Shown: positions 11,040-22,720, numbered from the stretch's first letter. The stretch: DNA of 64,000 bases from Tretioscincus oriximinensis (GCA_022410635.1 JAJVDF010000255.1:916317-980316); one strand, 5' to 3'. Numbers and translations are program-made. The notes: generated by a model from the sequence alone, not told the origin.

Positions 11040-11880
11040 CAAGTCAACCTTTGATATGTAGACTATCATTCACTTCGATTACATCACAATGCATAAAATG
11101 AACGTATCTTGCCTTTGCTTAGAGAAGATGCTTTGTGATCTGCTGGCCAAATAAAAGGGTAAGAAGTCTTTTTTGCGCTCTGTGTGTTTGAATTGGATCC
11201 AGGAACACTAGAATTAAGAATCCAGACGTTATCTGGGGACAAAAAATCAATAATGGATCTCTAGGAACTCCGAAGGGAAAGAGCCAGAGAGGCCACGTTC
11301 AGGCCTAACATTACTATGAAGCTACCAGTTTATAATGCATGTTACAGGGCTATGTAATGTATTATTGAATGTTTATCATTTTTTTTATATTTGTATTGTT
11401 GTGACCCACGAGACATAAATTCCTCACCAAATAAACCTGGAAACAAGGGAAGGCTTCTCCTTTTCATCCTTCTTGAGCTTATTTACTTTAACATGCCCTA
11501 TAGCCCGCTCAGCAGGTTTACACATTTTTGAAGCAGAAAGCAGACTCACCAATGGTCAGCTGGCCTCAGCAGGGTGCGGATGTCTATTTTAGCTTTACTT
11601 TAATGGCAGGCAATAAAAAGCGTGAGATTTGCAAGAAGACTGCACTTCACGTTGGACTTTGAAGTCATTCAAACCTTAGTCACCCCTCAGTTTTAATCCA
11701 GTGTCAACCCACCTTCAGAATTGAAAAACACAGCAGCAAAGTGAATCGCAATTTTCTTCTCACGTTATCTTAACCAAAGATGTGTTTTCTGAGTCAGGGA
11801 ATGCCAAAAGAAAATATCTTGTTAGATTAAAATCAGGGGGTAACCAGAGCTTCAGGTTTTAATATTTTCTTTTCTCTAAA
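11040..11880. other. PANX1 intron 1, no recognised element
   Basis: AT-rich unique sequence. Part of 11690-11830 (AAAACACAGCAGCAAAGTGA) resembles 41715-41780, an unclassified dispersed repeat. Confidence 0.5.
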
Positions 11881-11884
11881 TGCA

Positions 11885-12650
11885 GCATAAGAACATAAGA
11901 ACATAAGAAGAGCCACAGCCCATCGAGTCCAGCATTCTGTGTCACACAGAGGCCCACCAGATGCACCTGGGCAGTCCGAACAGAGGAAAGCAAAATATGC
12001 TCCTGTTCATGACTCCCTGCAAATGGTATTTCAAGAGTCCTGCCTGTTGCTCCATCCCGGAGGCTACATCCAGACAACTATCTTAGTATCCATTTATAAA
12101 CCCTTAGTGTCCATAAACCTGTCTAGTCCTGTCTTGAAACTATCCAAGCTGTTAGCTACCATTACTTCTTCAGGAAGTAAATTCCACAGGCCGATGACCC
12201 TCTGGGTGAAAAAATACTTTCCTTTGTCTGTTCTCACTTTTCTACCCAACAGTTTTAAGGAGTGCCCTCTGGTCCTTGTGTTGTGTGATAGAGAAAACAT
12301 TTTTTCTCTATTCACCCTGTCGATCCCATGCATGATTTTGTGCACTTCAATCAGATCACCCCTCAAACGTCTCCTTTCAAGGCTGAGGAAGCTCAGACGT
12401 TGCAGCCTTGCTTCGTAAGGGAGGTGCTCCAGACCCTTGATCATTTTTGTTGCCCTTTTCTGCAACTTCTAGTTCCACAATATCCCTCTTGAGATGTGGT
12501 GACCAGAATTGAACACAGTATTCCAAATGTGGCCGCACCACAGATTTATAAAGAGGCAAAACAACATTTGCTGACTTATTTTCGATTCCTTTCCTAATTA
12601 TCCCCAACATGGAATTTGCCTTTTTTGCTGCTGCAAACCTTTCATTCCCG
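11885..12650 (-). mobile_element. CR1-type LINE, long 3' end copy
   Basis: The minus strand encodes LPLYKSVVRPHLEYCVQFWS, then (frame-shifted) QRLSFLSLERRRLRGDLIEV, ending FTQRVIGLWNLLPEEV, the conserved C-terminus of CR1-clade ORF2. The 3' UTR is almost identical to the copies at 52810 and 62950. Confidence 0.85.
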
Positions 12651-12654
12651 GTTT

Positions 12655-14275
12655 TACTATGTTTTAAATGCTAAACTCTGGCAAAACAAAGGAAATGGGT
12701 TGAGGATGAGAAATGTAGGCAACACAAGATCTTGCTCCAATTTACTATCCCTACGTGATTTATTCACTTCTTTATATACTGCCCTTCACTTAAATATCCC
12801 TCACTCTAGGACACAACAATAAAATAACAGAATCTACATATATTACAGTATGAGCTAAGCCTTACAACTAGGTCACAGGAGTCTTACTGGCGTGTTGCTG
12901 GGGAGAAACGCAGACAAAGCAGAGAGGGTGCCTCAAAACTTTCTTCTAGGGCACAGAAGGGAGCAGCATCTGGTCGCAAAACAAAGCATCTTTGTTGCTC
13001 AATGCCTCGAATTAAAGCCTTTGGGTGAAAAAATAGATCAGAAGCCACTTTGAGTCCCTTTGCTGAGAAAAGCGGAGTAAAAAAACCCAGTTTCTTCTTA
13101 TTCCTTTTCCCCTTCTTGTTCTTCTCCTTCTTCCCCTAGTGCTGCAGTTGAGAAAGATTTAAACTTTCCTTTTTGCATGATTTCCGCACAGGATTGCTAG
13201 GCTGAAAGGAAAGAAGAACTTCTTCTGCAAGCCAGGAATGGGCTGGAACCTTTTCCCATCTGCACAACAGAGAAGCAAAACACTCTACGCTCAGCACAAA
13301 GATGAATGCTCTGTTCTGACAGTGGCAGGTACACAGTGCCCAGGACAGACTCATGCCTATGGGTTCTTTTGCTCACTAGTGTAAGGTTTGCACTCAGCCC
13401 ATCCTGCTATTTGTCTAGCAGTCGCAATCCGAGATATGACATTTGTAGTACGAAACCTTGTTTGTTGGCAACCTTCCCAAAAAGGCTCGTCAGGCATAAA
13501 AACCCTGTCATTTGAAGGTGGTTACTAGGCTCGGAGATTGTTGTCTATTGTTTGATCAACTCTTAGCCTATTTTTTAACAGCTCACTATTAAGTGTTAGT
13601 TGGGGTGGCTGCTTTATGGGCCTATATTTTTATGTGACATCTTGTTGTTGGAATTTTAGCCTTGGAAAAGACCTCAGACACCCGCCTAGTGCAGAATGGA
13701 AGAGTAGCATCCTTGCCTTTGGCCATCCAGATCAGTTAAAATGTTTATGTGATCCTAAATGGCTTAGCCTTTTAAGGCATCCTAAATGGCAACAATGGCA
13801 ACACAAAAACATTTGAACTTGGGTCTCTAAATATTGTTAAACTATGACTTCCATCGTTCCTTGGGAGTTACGACACACACATATCACAACTCCTAAGGCA
13901 ACACTTTCAGACTTCCCTAATATTTGCAAAGTTCTGAATTCCAATCTTCATCTCTAAAATTAAACGGAGAGAAGCAACCAGAAGGAAGAATGTATGAAAT
14001 GTATCTAGGAATCCAAAATGTTTGATACATTGTAGGTTGTTCAATCTACTTCTGTGGAACTTAATTTGAAAATTTTGATCATAGCTATTACCAAGTGCCA
14101 GGGAAAAAGAATTTCAGGAAGTGAAATACCAACCCCAGATTGCTTCCTCCCACTGGGGTCATCTTGTGACTAGATTCTAGAGTAGAATTAAAGCATCTTT
14201 CTTACGTAAGCACTATCAGTGCTATAATGTTCTTTTCCTTCTTTTTCAACCTCTCTTTCCTTGTCTATCATGTCC
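12655..14275. other. PANX1 intron 1, mostly unrecognised
   Basis: Only a sense SINE 3' tail at about 13010-13135 (GCCACTTTGAGTCCCTTTGC) is clear. The rest shows no gene or family. Confidence 0.55.
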
Positions 14276-14284
14276 ATTAAATTA

Positions 14285-14460
14285 TAGGCCTGAAAATCTA
14301 GCAAAGGGGCACATAGAACTTTAGAGATTAACAAAAGGGTAGGTAGCAGGAGCTTCAATAGACATTATTTTTTCCAATGCAGATGTATATCTGAAGAAGT
14401 AGACTTGTCTACGGAAGCTCATTTTGTCGACCTTTTTCTTGTTAGTCTCTAAAGTGCTAA
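14285..14460. repeat. Fold-back element (GAAGAAGTAGACTTGTCTAC family)
   Basis: Inverted ends GCAAAGGGGCACATAGAACT and TTGTTAGTCTCTAAAGTGCT flank the core GAAGAAGTAGACTTGTCTAC. The same core occurs at 51795 and, reversed, at 26985. Confidence 0.6.
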
Positions 14461-14542
14461 ATTATCTGTTCTCAGACTGAGGCTGCACCACCCCCCATTA
14501 AGGATATTTAGCAGGTTGGCAGCAACAAGCACGGATCTTGCA

Positions 14543-14850
14543 GGCACGGATAGCTCAGTCGCTTAGGAATTCGTCTCTCGTCTGGGAGACCGGGTTTCGA
14601 AGCCATGTGTTGGACGTGGGGAGGGGTGAGCACCTTCCAGTAGCCTGTAGCTCTAGCCAACCCAGCTATTCGAAAGCAGGAACTGCAAGAAATTGCAACT
14701 GACTGCAAGTAGATACATGGAACCACCAGAGTCTGGTGGGGAAGATAGAATGTCAGCCTTCGGGCAAAATACCCTTATAAGCCGCTTTGAGTCCCTTTGA
14801 AAGGTGAGAAAAAGCAGGGTATAAGAACCCAGTTCTTCTTCTTCTTCAAC
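14543..14850 (+). mobile_element. Sauria-type tRNA-derived SINE, complete
   Basis: tRNA-like head with A box TAGCTCAGTCG and B-box-like GGGTTTCGAAGCC. The body has CAAGAAATTGCAACTGACTG and the 3' end has AAGCCGCTTTGAGTCCCTTT, then a (CTT)n tail. Confidence 0.85.
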
Positions 14851-15134
14851 ATCATAAAGAATTTGTCCCATTACCTCATGGATGTTCAGCGAGTCACACG
14901 CTAAAAAGACTGGTTGCCCTGCTTTTTCTGTTAGCTTATTTTTCTCAACTCAGCAGCAGACTGAGTCCAAGCCCCTCTCTTTCACACACTAGAATGGAAA
15001 AGTGGGGCCTATCTCCTCCCTCCGTTATTTCATCCACACTGGTCTATAGCGTGGTCTAGAACTGGTGGTCAAAATGGTCACTGTGGGACACTGTCAGACC
15101 TGCTGTTTAGGCCATCCAGGGAAAGCAAGGCCAG

Positions 15135-15517
15135 TAGACTGACCAAATTTTCTGAGGCCCAAACTGGGGCAATTAATACTTATGCTCATTTGCATATTCA
15201 TGAATATGTAAATCACCCACCCCCCAAATCCCTGGAACATGCGAGAAATTACAAAGTGCATAAGAAATCAGTGAAGTCCATGGGAAATTCTGCAAGGTGC
15301 GAGCGGAATTTCCATTTTTTTTTTTACTGAGGGGAGGGAGCCTTCATGAGCTTCCCCCAGATGCCAGAATCCCCTAGTGGTGGTGCAGTGAATTCTTTTT
15401 AAAAATGCTTTTTATTTCCCCTCAGCAACCAATGGGGAAACTGCCTCCCCCGGAAGGACGGGATAAACACCCCAAAACCGGGGTCTCCTCCACCAAAGAG
15501 GTCAGCTGATCATCCTA
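15135..15517. mobile_element. MITE of the TAGGCTGACC family, copy 3
   Basis: Starts TAGACTGACCAAATTTTCTG and ends GTCAGCTGATCATCCTA. Flanks are AAGGCCAG (15127-15134) and AAGACCAG (15518-15525), a 7/8 match. Confidence 0.8.
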
Positions 15518-15544
15518 AAGACCAGCCCATGGAACCATGTGAAT

Positions 15545-15960
15545 AAAAGAATCATATAATTAGAAGGGACTTCCTGGGTCATCAGGTTCAACTCTCTGCT
15601 TAATGCAGGATACACCTAAACCATTCCTGACAGGTGAAATGTCCAGCCTGTTTAAAGTCCAGAGGAAGACACACCACCCCTGGGGAAACTTATAACATTC
15701 ACTCTCACTGCCAGAAGGATTAGGTTTCTAATCGCTAATCTGCATTTACTCCCTTGCAGTTGGATGACATCACATCTATTCCTTCCTTATGCATCTGTTC
15801 TGTGACAGCCCTTCAGGTATCTATAGACAGCTATCATGTCTCCTCTCAGTCTTTTCTTCTTCAGGCTAAACTTTTCTAAAGCCGTTTACTGTTCCTTATA
15901 TGACATGGTTTACAGACCACTCACGATCTTTTGAACTTATTCAGTGTCTTTTTACAAGTG
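15545..15960 (-). mobile_element. CR1 LINE 3' end, second subfamily
   Basis: Antisense tail GAATCATATAATTAGAAGGG, then the TAATGCAGGATACACCTAAA block, as in the copies at 42570 and 61905. Confidence 0.7.
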
Positions 15961-15964
15961 GGGT

Positions 15965-17055
15965 ACACAGAGATAAAGGCACAAACCATACTATTCTGAC
16001 ATAACAAAGAAACACATTTTGGCAGCATACCAAGTAGCACTCCCAAGTTAAACTGAGGCTAGGAAACGATGAATCTTTGGACTTGGAAGTGGCTTCAAGG
16101 ATAATGCAATCTCCAGACCCAAGGCACTGTCCTCCGACAATCTGCCACATGCAGAAGTCTTGTCCCCGTACGTTGGAACCACTCATGATGCTAGACTGGG
16201 CTACAGGGATTGCCTGTCCCCGCTGGACTCAATTCTGGTGCAAAAATAAAACCAGAGTCCACTTTAAAATGATCTCTCAAGTGTTCCTGGATTTATACTG
16301 GCCCAGCTGTGTGGTGTGCTACTGACTGGGCCACTTTGCTGGCCTAAACAGCTCAGTAATGGACATTTTGTGAGCACCCAGCAAAAACACTGCTAACTGG
16401 CAAATTTGGAGGTTGGAAACTATTTTCCCGCAGCCTTTGAAGTTCTACGGAGGTGAGATTTAGCAATGCCATTAACTGCTGTAATCTTGGTCTACATATT
16501 TCAGTCTGAACAAGACTGGCCTGCTTAATACATTTATAATTTCTTGAAAGCACAACTTTTTTCTTCTGAGAAGCTAAAACCCTTAGAGCTATGACAATAC
16601 CAAACGGCTGCCTGAATCACAGCGTGCGTCTTTAACTAAAGGAAAAAGAAATGCTGCTTCAGGGCTCCTTAAAAATAAGCTCTTTGTTGAGTCATGCGAA
16701 AGATAGAAGGCAGGCCCAGAGATGTTAACATCTGGAGGTGGAAGTGAAAGTGTAAAGATAAGAGAATGAAAACAACAATTGACTTAAGAGGCCATTCGTA
16801 TTTTAAACCTTTTGTTTAGAATGAACACATTATTTCAGCATGTATTTATATATTGCAGCTTCTGCGGCTGGTGTTTTGTACAATAGATTAACTTCTCAGA
16901 ATAGTACACCCTCCATTATATTTTATATTTGTGGCTCAGTTACAGAGAAAGCTTGGAAAACAAGAAATTGTTGGTTTGATTTTCCGATTGGCAGTGGCAA
17001 GCAACTACTACTGTATTTCTGACAAGAAAACTACATAGATCAACTAAACTGCACG
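15965..17055. other. PANX1 intron 1, no recognised element
   Basis: No repeat family or coding exon recognised; only short overlapping frames. Confidence 0.55.
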
Positions 17056-17059
17056 AAGT

Positions 17060-17525
17060 CAACTGAGGCCATATCCTCCACGCATGCTTTCCACTGAAGT
17101 GGAGGTAACATCATCTTCCTTCTGCCCCATGGAGTCATGCATATACAGCAATCCACTCGCTGAAAAGGTCTGTTGTTGCGGAAAAACTAGCCACCGCAGT
17201 TTGTGCGATTCAGTGGTGGGCATTTTAGAAATTCCAAATGACAGCTTCATGAAGACATTCAGCAATGTAAACTTGGCAAATATCATGAGACTTTGGGGCA
17301 AGAGTAAAAGCTCATTGGCTCTTGGCTTACAGAAAATGCGTGGGAGCTGTAGGAGGCTCACAGAGAATCCTGGGGATTGTAGTTAGGCAAGGGCAGCAAT
17401 GCCTTATGGGTCTCATCATGCAATGACATTGGTAAGAAATATTTCAGAGCAGTGTGGAAGCTTAAGGTAAAGTGGGGCTAATGATGAATGATTTTTTAAA
17501 TAAATAGTGAGGCAAACTCGGCCAT
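17060..17525 (-). repeat. Unclassified dispersed repeat, minus copy
   Basis: Reverse copy of the repeat at 24660-25110. Matching frames can be read in both (this copy: FAKFTLLNVFMKLSFGISKM). Shared ends include AATAGTGAGGCAAAC. Class unknown. Confidence 0.6.
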
Positions 17526-17569
17526 GGGGATGTGGTCTAAAAGTAGGCCACAAGTTCAACACTTCAGAT

Positions 17570-17860
17570 ACACCAGAGTATTTTATTTATCTTATTTTAA
17601 ATGATTTACCATATACCCTGCCCTTCATCATTAGTCTCAGGACTGGTAACAAAAGATCAAGAAAATTACAAACAATAAATACACATTAATAAAAAATTAA
17701 AAAACATCCATATCCTCCCCCACTCGCTCTTATCCACCCACCCACAATGGAGGGACAGAATCACCCTGCCCAATCTGTTTCAAGTGAAGTATAAGCAAAA
17801 GAGAACTAAGGACCACAGAATTGGAACTGGCTACTTATAAAGCCACCACAAAATCTTTGT
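17570..17860 (-). mobile_element. L2-type LINE 3' tail, degraded
   Basis: TATACCCTGCCCTTCATCAT and CTCAGGACTGGTAAC recall the antisense L2 3' end; the rest is divergent. Confidence 0.45.
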
Positions 17861-17879
17861 GATTAACGTCTTCTTAAAG

Positions 17880-18140
17880 AGGACAGTAGTGCAGAGGTTA
17901 AGAACAACAGAGAGGCTGGCATTCGAGGCCTCATGTGTCTGCTGTAGAGAGAGGAGTGAGCGCCCTCTACTGGCCTTAGCTTCAGCCAACCTAGCTGATC
18001 AAAAGCAAGTAACTGCAAGAAAATTAATAGGTACTGCCACAACGTGGTGGGGGAAGATAGATATAAGCTTTCAGGTGAAAAATAGCTTTGCAAGCCACTT
18101 TATCTATCTATCTATCTATCATCTATCTATCTATCATCTA

Positions 18141-18172
<32 letters not shown>

Positions 18173-18360
18173 CTTATACCCCACCCTATACCTGAAGGTC
18201 TCAGGGCGGCCAACAGTAAAAAAAAGTACAAACTTAACATTTTAGAAAAATAGTAAACAAACAATACCTATAATACCCGTTCCGTACCTGAAGTTCTCAG
18301 GGCAGCCAACAGTAGAAATAGTACAAAATTAACATTTTAAAATGGTAGCAAACAATATTT
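17880..18360 (+). mobile_element. Sauria-type SINE, (TATC)n microsatellite and L2 tails
   Basis: Sense SINE to about 18100 (AGTAGTGCAGAGGTTAAGAA head), then TATC repeats (18101-18171), then antisense L2 tail TATACCCCACCCTATACCTG and a second similar tail from 18265. Confidence 0.7.
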
Positions 18361-18459
18361 GAAGGTGGGGAAAACCCAGCAATTTTTCAACCAAAGGCCA
18401 GGTTTGAGCCCCTTTAGGTAAGAAAAGTTGGGTACAAAAATCCAATTTGTTTTCTTCTT

Positions 18460-18824
18460 CTTTGGCTTCCATGAACTTGTCTAATCTTGTCTTAAAGCTA
18501 TCCAGGCTTTTAGTTACCACCACATCTTCTAGAAGTAAATTTCACAGACTAAGCTCAGTCGCTTAGGAATCCGTCTCTCACCTGGGAGATGGGGTTTCGA
18601 AGCCCTGTGTGAGACGTGGGGAGGGGTGAGCACCTTCCACTAGCCTGTAGCTCTAGCCAACCCAGCTATTCGAAAGCAAGAATTGCAAGAAATTGCAACT
18701 GACTGCAAGTAGATACATGGGAACCACCATAGCCTGGTGGGGAAGATAGAATATGAGCCTTCGGGCAAAATATATCCTTGTAAGCCGCTTTGAGTCCCTT
18801 TGAAAGGTGAGAAAAGCAAGTTCT

Positions 18825-18863
<39 letters not shown>

Positions 18864-19345
18864 TCTTCTTCCTCTTCTTCTTCCTCTTCTTCTTCCTCTT
18901 CTTCTTCTTCTTCTTCTAATGACCCCCTGAGGAAAAAGACTTTCCTTTGTCTGTCCCTACTCTTCTGTTCATCCGTTTCAAGGAATGCTCCCCGGTCCTA
19001 GTGTTGTGTGATAAGAGAAAATATTTTTTCTCTATTCACCTTATCCATCCTATGCATGATTTTATGCACTTACATCACATTTTAAACACAGTCTTTTGAG
19101 GCTGAAGAGGCCCAGATGTTGCAGCCAGATTTCATAAGGGGGGTGGCTCCAATCTCCTGACCATTCTTGTTGCCCTTTTCTACACCTTTAGTTCTACAAT
19201 ATCCTTTTTGAGATGTGGTGACGAGAAGTGTACACAGTATTCCAAATGTGATCACACCACAGATTTATAAAGAGGCAAAGCAACATTTGCTGACTTGTTT
19301 TTTATTCCTTTCCTAATTATCCCTACTCAATTTGGGTTTTTTTGT
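18460..19345 (-). mobile_element. CR1-type LINE 3' end, interrupted by a SINE
   Basis: Antisense CR1 runs to CTAGAAGTAAATTTCACAGA (about 18545) and resumes at ATGACCCCCTGAGGAAAAAG (about 18918). In the uninterrupted copies these two sites are adjacent. Confidence 0.8.
18546..18917 (+). mobile_element. Sauria-type SINE nested in CR1
   Basis: Same consensus as the copy at 14543, lacking the first bases, with a long (CTT/CCTCTT)n tail. CTAA at both edges may be a short target duplication. Confidence 0.8.
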
Positions 19346-19349
19346 TGCT

Positions 19350-19980
19350 GCTGTTGACACCTTCACTGAGCTGTTCACCAACACCCCAAGATCTAGCTAC
19401 TTCCGGGGAGAGGCTGGGCATTCTATTAGTGACTCTCTGCTTTATAGGAAGTTTTCTCTACCATTGAGCTACAGTCCCTCCCAATATATTCATCATTTGA
19501 ATAAATGCACCAGCATCTGACGGATTCCTGATTCATTGAAATCTCAAGTCTCTCCTCCCTGAGAGGAAGAGGCAAGTCTCTTCAGCCATATTATCTCTGA
19601 GGACTATCCAAAAATAATTATCCTTCCCACACCCTGCCACCTAGAATAATTCTGCATTACAAGAAGCATGACTGAATTCAAGCACAACTAGATCAGTCAT
19701 CAAGGCTGGGATTGTGTACACTGAGGAGTGAGCAACCTGTTGACTTGCTGTTTGAAATTCAAATCAGGTTCCTACCGGGCAACTATTAAAGACGGGAGAA
19801 TATCTTTAATCCAGATGTGAGAACCGGATGTCATGTGGACTCTTAAACAGGCTCCGCAGTACAGATTCCAGATGATATTCCTGGCCCTCCAAAAATACTT
19901 CGGCCTAAGACCATGGCCAGCATCATGACTGGCCTGTTTTACTATGGCTTCAGTGTCAGGGAACAAAAGTCTTCCAGCTT
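19350..19980. other. PANX1 intron 1, no recognised element
   Basis: No clear family or exon. Confidence 0.5.
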
Positions 19981-19984
19981 TGAA

Positions 19985-20295
19985 GTTGTAGGCTGGGAAC
20001 ATAAGAATATATGGCCAGAGCCCATCTAGTCCACCCTCCCTTCTCACCCATTAGGGCAGTGTGAAGCAGAAGAAGGAAAGACGTCACCTATTCTTGACTC
20101 CCTGCAAATGGTATTTTCTGGAATATTGCCTGTTTTTCCACCCTATTAGCCACCGGTACACCTATCTTCCATGAATTTGTCTAATTCTATCTTGAAGCTA
20201 TCCAGGCTGCTGGCTACCAGCTCACCACAATTCCATACAATTATGGAATTGTTTTTTTGGGGTGTGTGTGTGTTAAAGAGCATCCATTTACCCAA

Positions 20296-20341
<46 letters not shown>

Positions 20342-20620
20342 CTTATACCCCACCCTATACCTGAAGGTCTCAGGGCGGCCAACAGTAAAACATCAATACA
20401 AAATTAAAACAGTATAAAACAATATCTAATAGTAGGGGCAAATATGATATTTCTTCAGCCAAAGGCCAGGTAAAAGAAGTGTGTCTTCAAAGATCTTCTA
20501 ATCTAAAACAATACAACATTGATGACAGATGCACCTCGAGGGGGAGATCATTCCAAAGAATGGGGACAACCACCAAGAAGGCCCAACCCACTAAAGACTC
20601 ATCTATATACGGGTGACAAT
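19985..20620 (-). mobile_element. CR1 3' end fragment, (ATCT)n and L2 3' tail
   Basis: CR1 antisense to about 20225 (CATGAATTTGTCTAATTCTA). ATCT repeats lie at 20300-20340. The L2 antisense follows from 20341 (CTTATACCCCACCCTATACC, then GGGGGAGATCATTCCA). Confidence 0.7.
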
Positions 20621-20624
20621 ATTT

Positions 20625-20890
20625 GGGGACTGTGTTAAATAATTTTATTAATCATTAATAGATAAATACGGCCGCATCCACACATCACTTATTTATTGCA
20701 CTATCATTGGATATTCCGCAATATTGGAATCCAGCCATAACTATGGTGGCATAAGTAAGCGTTGTATGGTTGCGGCCTTATTTATTCCACTATAACTGGA
20801 CATTCCACAATTAATATTGTGGATTATTAATTGTGATTAATTCCGGAATAATCCATGTTGCATTGCGGAATATCCAATGATCGTGGAACG
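20625..20890. repeat. AT-rich stretch with repeated GGATATTCCGCAAT-like blocks
   Basis: GGATATTCCGCAATATTGGA, GGACATTCCACAATTAATAT and, inverted, ATTGCGGAATATCC recur within 250 bp, suggesting a small decayed element with inverted parts. Confidence 0.45.
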
Positions 20891-21017
20891 GATGCAGCCT
20901 TCGCTGTGTTTGTTTGGGATTTGAGATTGGCTGCCGTGTGTCACTGGGGACCAGACCGGAGTGTTCCCATGATCCCCCTGCGCCCCCAACACCCCCCCCC
21001 ACTCCTCCTGCCCGCCC

Positions 21018-21171
21018 NNNNNNNNNNNNNNNNNNNNNNNNNNNNNNNNNNNNNNNNNNNNNNNNNNNNNNNNNNNNNNNNNNNNNNNNNNNNNNNNNNN
21101 NNNNNNNNNNNNNNNNNNNNNNNNNNNNNNNNNNNNNNNNNNNNNNNNNNNNNNNNNNNNNNNNNNNNNNN
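21018..21171. other. Assembly gap (154 N) inside the PANX1 CpG island
   Basis: A run of N abuts the splice donor of PANX1 exon 1 and is flanked by C-rich low-complexity sequence, a typical reason for sequencing dropout. Any ORF drawn across it is meaningless. Confidence 0.99.
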
Positions 21172-21177
21172 GCTGAC

Positions 21178-21358
21178 CTATGGAGATCTCCTGCGCGAAG
21201 GCCAGCGAGATGAGGAGCAAGGGGAGGCCGACGGCGATGCAGGTGACCAGCTTGTCGAGGGCCAGTTCCAGCCGCAGCCCCTTGTAGCGGCCCTCGGGCG
21301 GCTCCTTCAGCAAGAAGTCCGAGAAGACGTACTCGGTGGCGAGGTGGGCGATGGCCAT
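21178..21358 (-). CDS. PANX1: Pannexin 1, exon 1 coding part (start codon, helix 1)
   Basis: The ATG at 21358-21356 sits in a good Kozak context (CCGCCCCCATGG). The exon encodes the first 60 residues, beginning [20 protein letters not shown], the characteristic pannexin N-terminus that folds into the pore. The first membrane helix ([20 protein letters not shown]) follows at about residues 37-56. The exon ends ATA G|GTCAGC, phase 1, so Gly61 is split across intron 1 (about 15.9 kb). The donor is only six bases from an N gap (21018-21171), so the beginning of intron 1 is not readable. Longer open frames through this region in other frames are GC-rich shadows. Confidence 0.95.
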
Positions 21359-22059
21359 GGGGGCGGCGGAGGCGAGCAGGCAGGCAGCCAACAGGGAGGG
21401 CTGGAGGGGTCCCTCGGGGGACCCAGGCGGAGGCCCCGGCGGGAAGGGAGGCAAGAGGCGGCAGGTGGTGGGGAGCTGCTGCCCGGCCCGCCCCCTCGGT
21501 GGCGGAGGAGAGAAAGAAAAGCCTCCAGCCGCGGCGGCAAGAGCGGAGGACGCCGGAGAAGAATAGGCGCCCCGCCCCGGTCCCGCCCCCTCCCACGCCC
21601 CCTCCGGAGGCGGGTCTGCTGCGGCTGCCGGCTGGGTGAGTGTGCCTGGACAGCCAGTGGGCGCTCGGCCCGCCCTCGGAGGGGAAGCCGGACCTGGCGC
21701 GGGGGAGTAACGACGCCAGGGCAGCCTATAGCCCCCTCTGTCTAGCCGTCCATCCATCTATCCGTCCGCCCTCCATTCATTCATCTATCTTGTGTGTATC
21801 TCTCTCTCTCACTCTGTGTCTAGCAATTGCTGTCTGTCTGTCCGACTATCGCTTGACAGTATCAAACTTTTGCATTTCTTTAAGACTTTTCTTGAGCCAG
21901 CAAAGCAGATCCGATCCAAGGGAACTGGCAGTTCTACACTCCGGCGTCACTTTCTTGTTTCACTGAATGTGGATATTCTGCAGTTCAGCCCTGCGTGATC
22001 GGCTTTATTCTGGAACTAGTTGAAGAAATTGATAGACTGCCTTGGAGATACAGTGGGCT

Positions 22060-22510
22060 TAATTCTTCTTCTCCTCTTCTTTCCTCCCTCCCTTTTTCTT
22101 CTTGTCTTCTTGTCTTCTCTTTTCTTCTACTCTTTCCTTTTCTTGTATTTTCTTCTTCTGTTTCTTCTCTTTCTTTCCTCCCACTCCCTCTCCCTTCTTT
22201 CCTCCCTCCCTTGTTCTTCTTTTCTTCTTTCCTCCCATCACCTCTCCCTCCCTTCTTTCCTCCCTCCCTTCTCGTCTTCTTTTCTTCTGCTCTTTTCTTT
22301 TTGATTTTCTTCTTGTTCTTCTTCTGTTTCTTCTCTACTTTTCTTTCCTCCCACTCCCTCTCCCTTCTTCTTTCCTCCCAACCCCCCTTCCTTCTACCCA
22401 TTTTTCTCCTATGCTCCCTCCCGTCTCCCCTCTACTTTCTCTCCCCCTTCCCCCTCTCCTTATTCCCCCTCTCCCTCGTCCCCCTCCCCTCCACACTCCC
22501 CCCGGTCCTA
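22060..22510 (+). repeat. Polypyrimidine tract (about 450 bp)
   Basis: The plus strand is almost only C and T, with a repeating CTTCTTTCCTCCCTCCC motif. It lies about 0.7-1.15 kb upstream of the PANX1 ATG. Such tracts can form triplex DNA; that is inference. Confidence 0.9.
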
Positions 22511-22720
22511 CCTGTTCCTGGCCGGGGACCATGCAGAGTCCGTGCGCTTCGTATGGCCTTCATCAATGGTCTGGGGAGCATCCGAGTTTCCTGTTCAGAC
22601 TGGACATCAGTCTAGACGGGGGACCCAAATGCTCCCCAGGCCATTGGTGAACTCAGTGCGAAGCGCATGGATCCTGCAAAGGTCCCTGGCCAGGAACAGG
22701 CGGGACCGGGGTGGGGGGTA
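22494..22720. repeat. Large imperfect palindrome joined to the polypyrimidine tract
   Basis: Left arm (about 22494-22604) includes CCTGTTCCTGGCCGGGGACC and TCTGGGGAGCAT. The right arm repeats them inverted (ATGCTCCCCAGG, GGTCCCTGGCCAGGAACAGG). The centre TCAGACTGGACATCAGTCTAG leaves almost no loop. Arms are roughly 110 bp. Confidence 0.85.

Larger units (their letters stand above)
20900..21760 (-). promoter_or_regulatory. PANX1: CpG-island promoter and 5' UTR region of PANX1 (approximate limits)
   Basis: GC- and CpG-rich DNA surrounds PANX1 exon 1, in sharp contrast to the AT-rich flanks. I see no TATA box at a sensible distance upstream of the ATG, which fits a CpG-island promoter with dispersed start sites. 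The exact transcription start and any untranslated exon cannot be fixed from sequence alone. Part of the island is hidden by the N gap at 21018-21171. Beyond 21760 the sequence becomes pyrimidine-rich. Confidence 0.6.

Noticed and set aside
18807..19001. Polyserine frame
   Set aside because: Translation of the (CTT)n tail of a SINE.
20811..21757. Long open frames on both strands across the N gap (to 306 codons)
   Set aside because: They count N as coding and run in GC-rich promoter DNA. Only the 60-codon PANX1 exon 1 part is real.
21985..22650. Long Ser/Leu/Phe-rich and Lys/Glu/Arg-rich frames (to 206 codons)
   Set aside because: Products of the polypyrimidine tract and its complement; stop codons are simply rare there.
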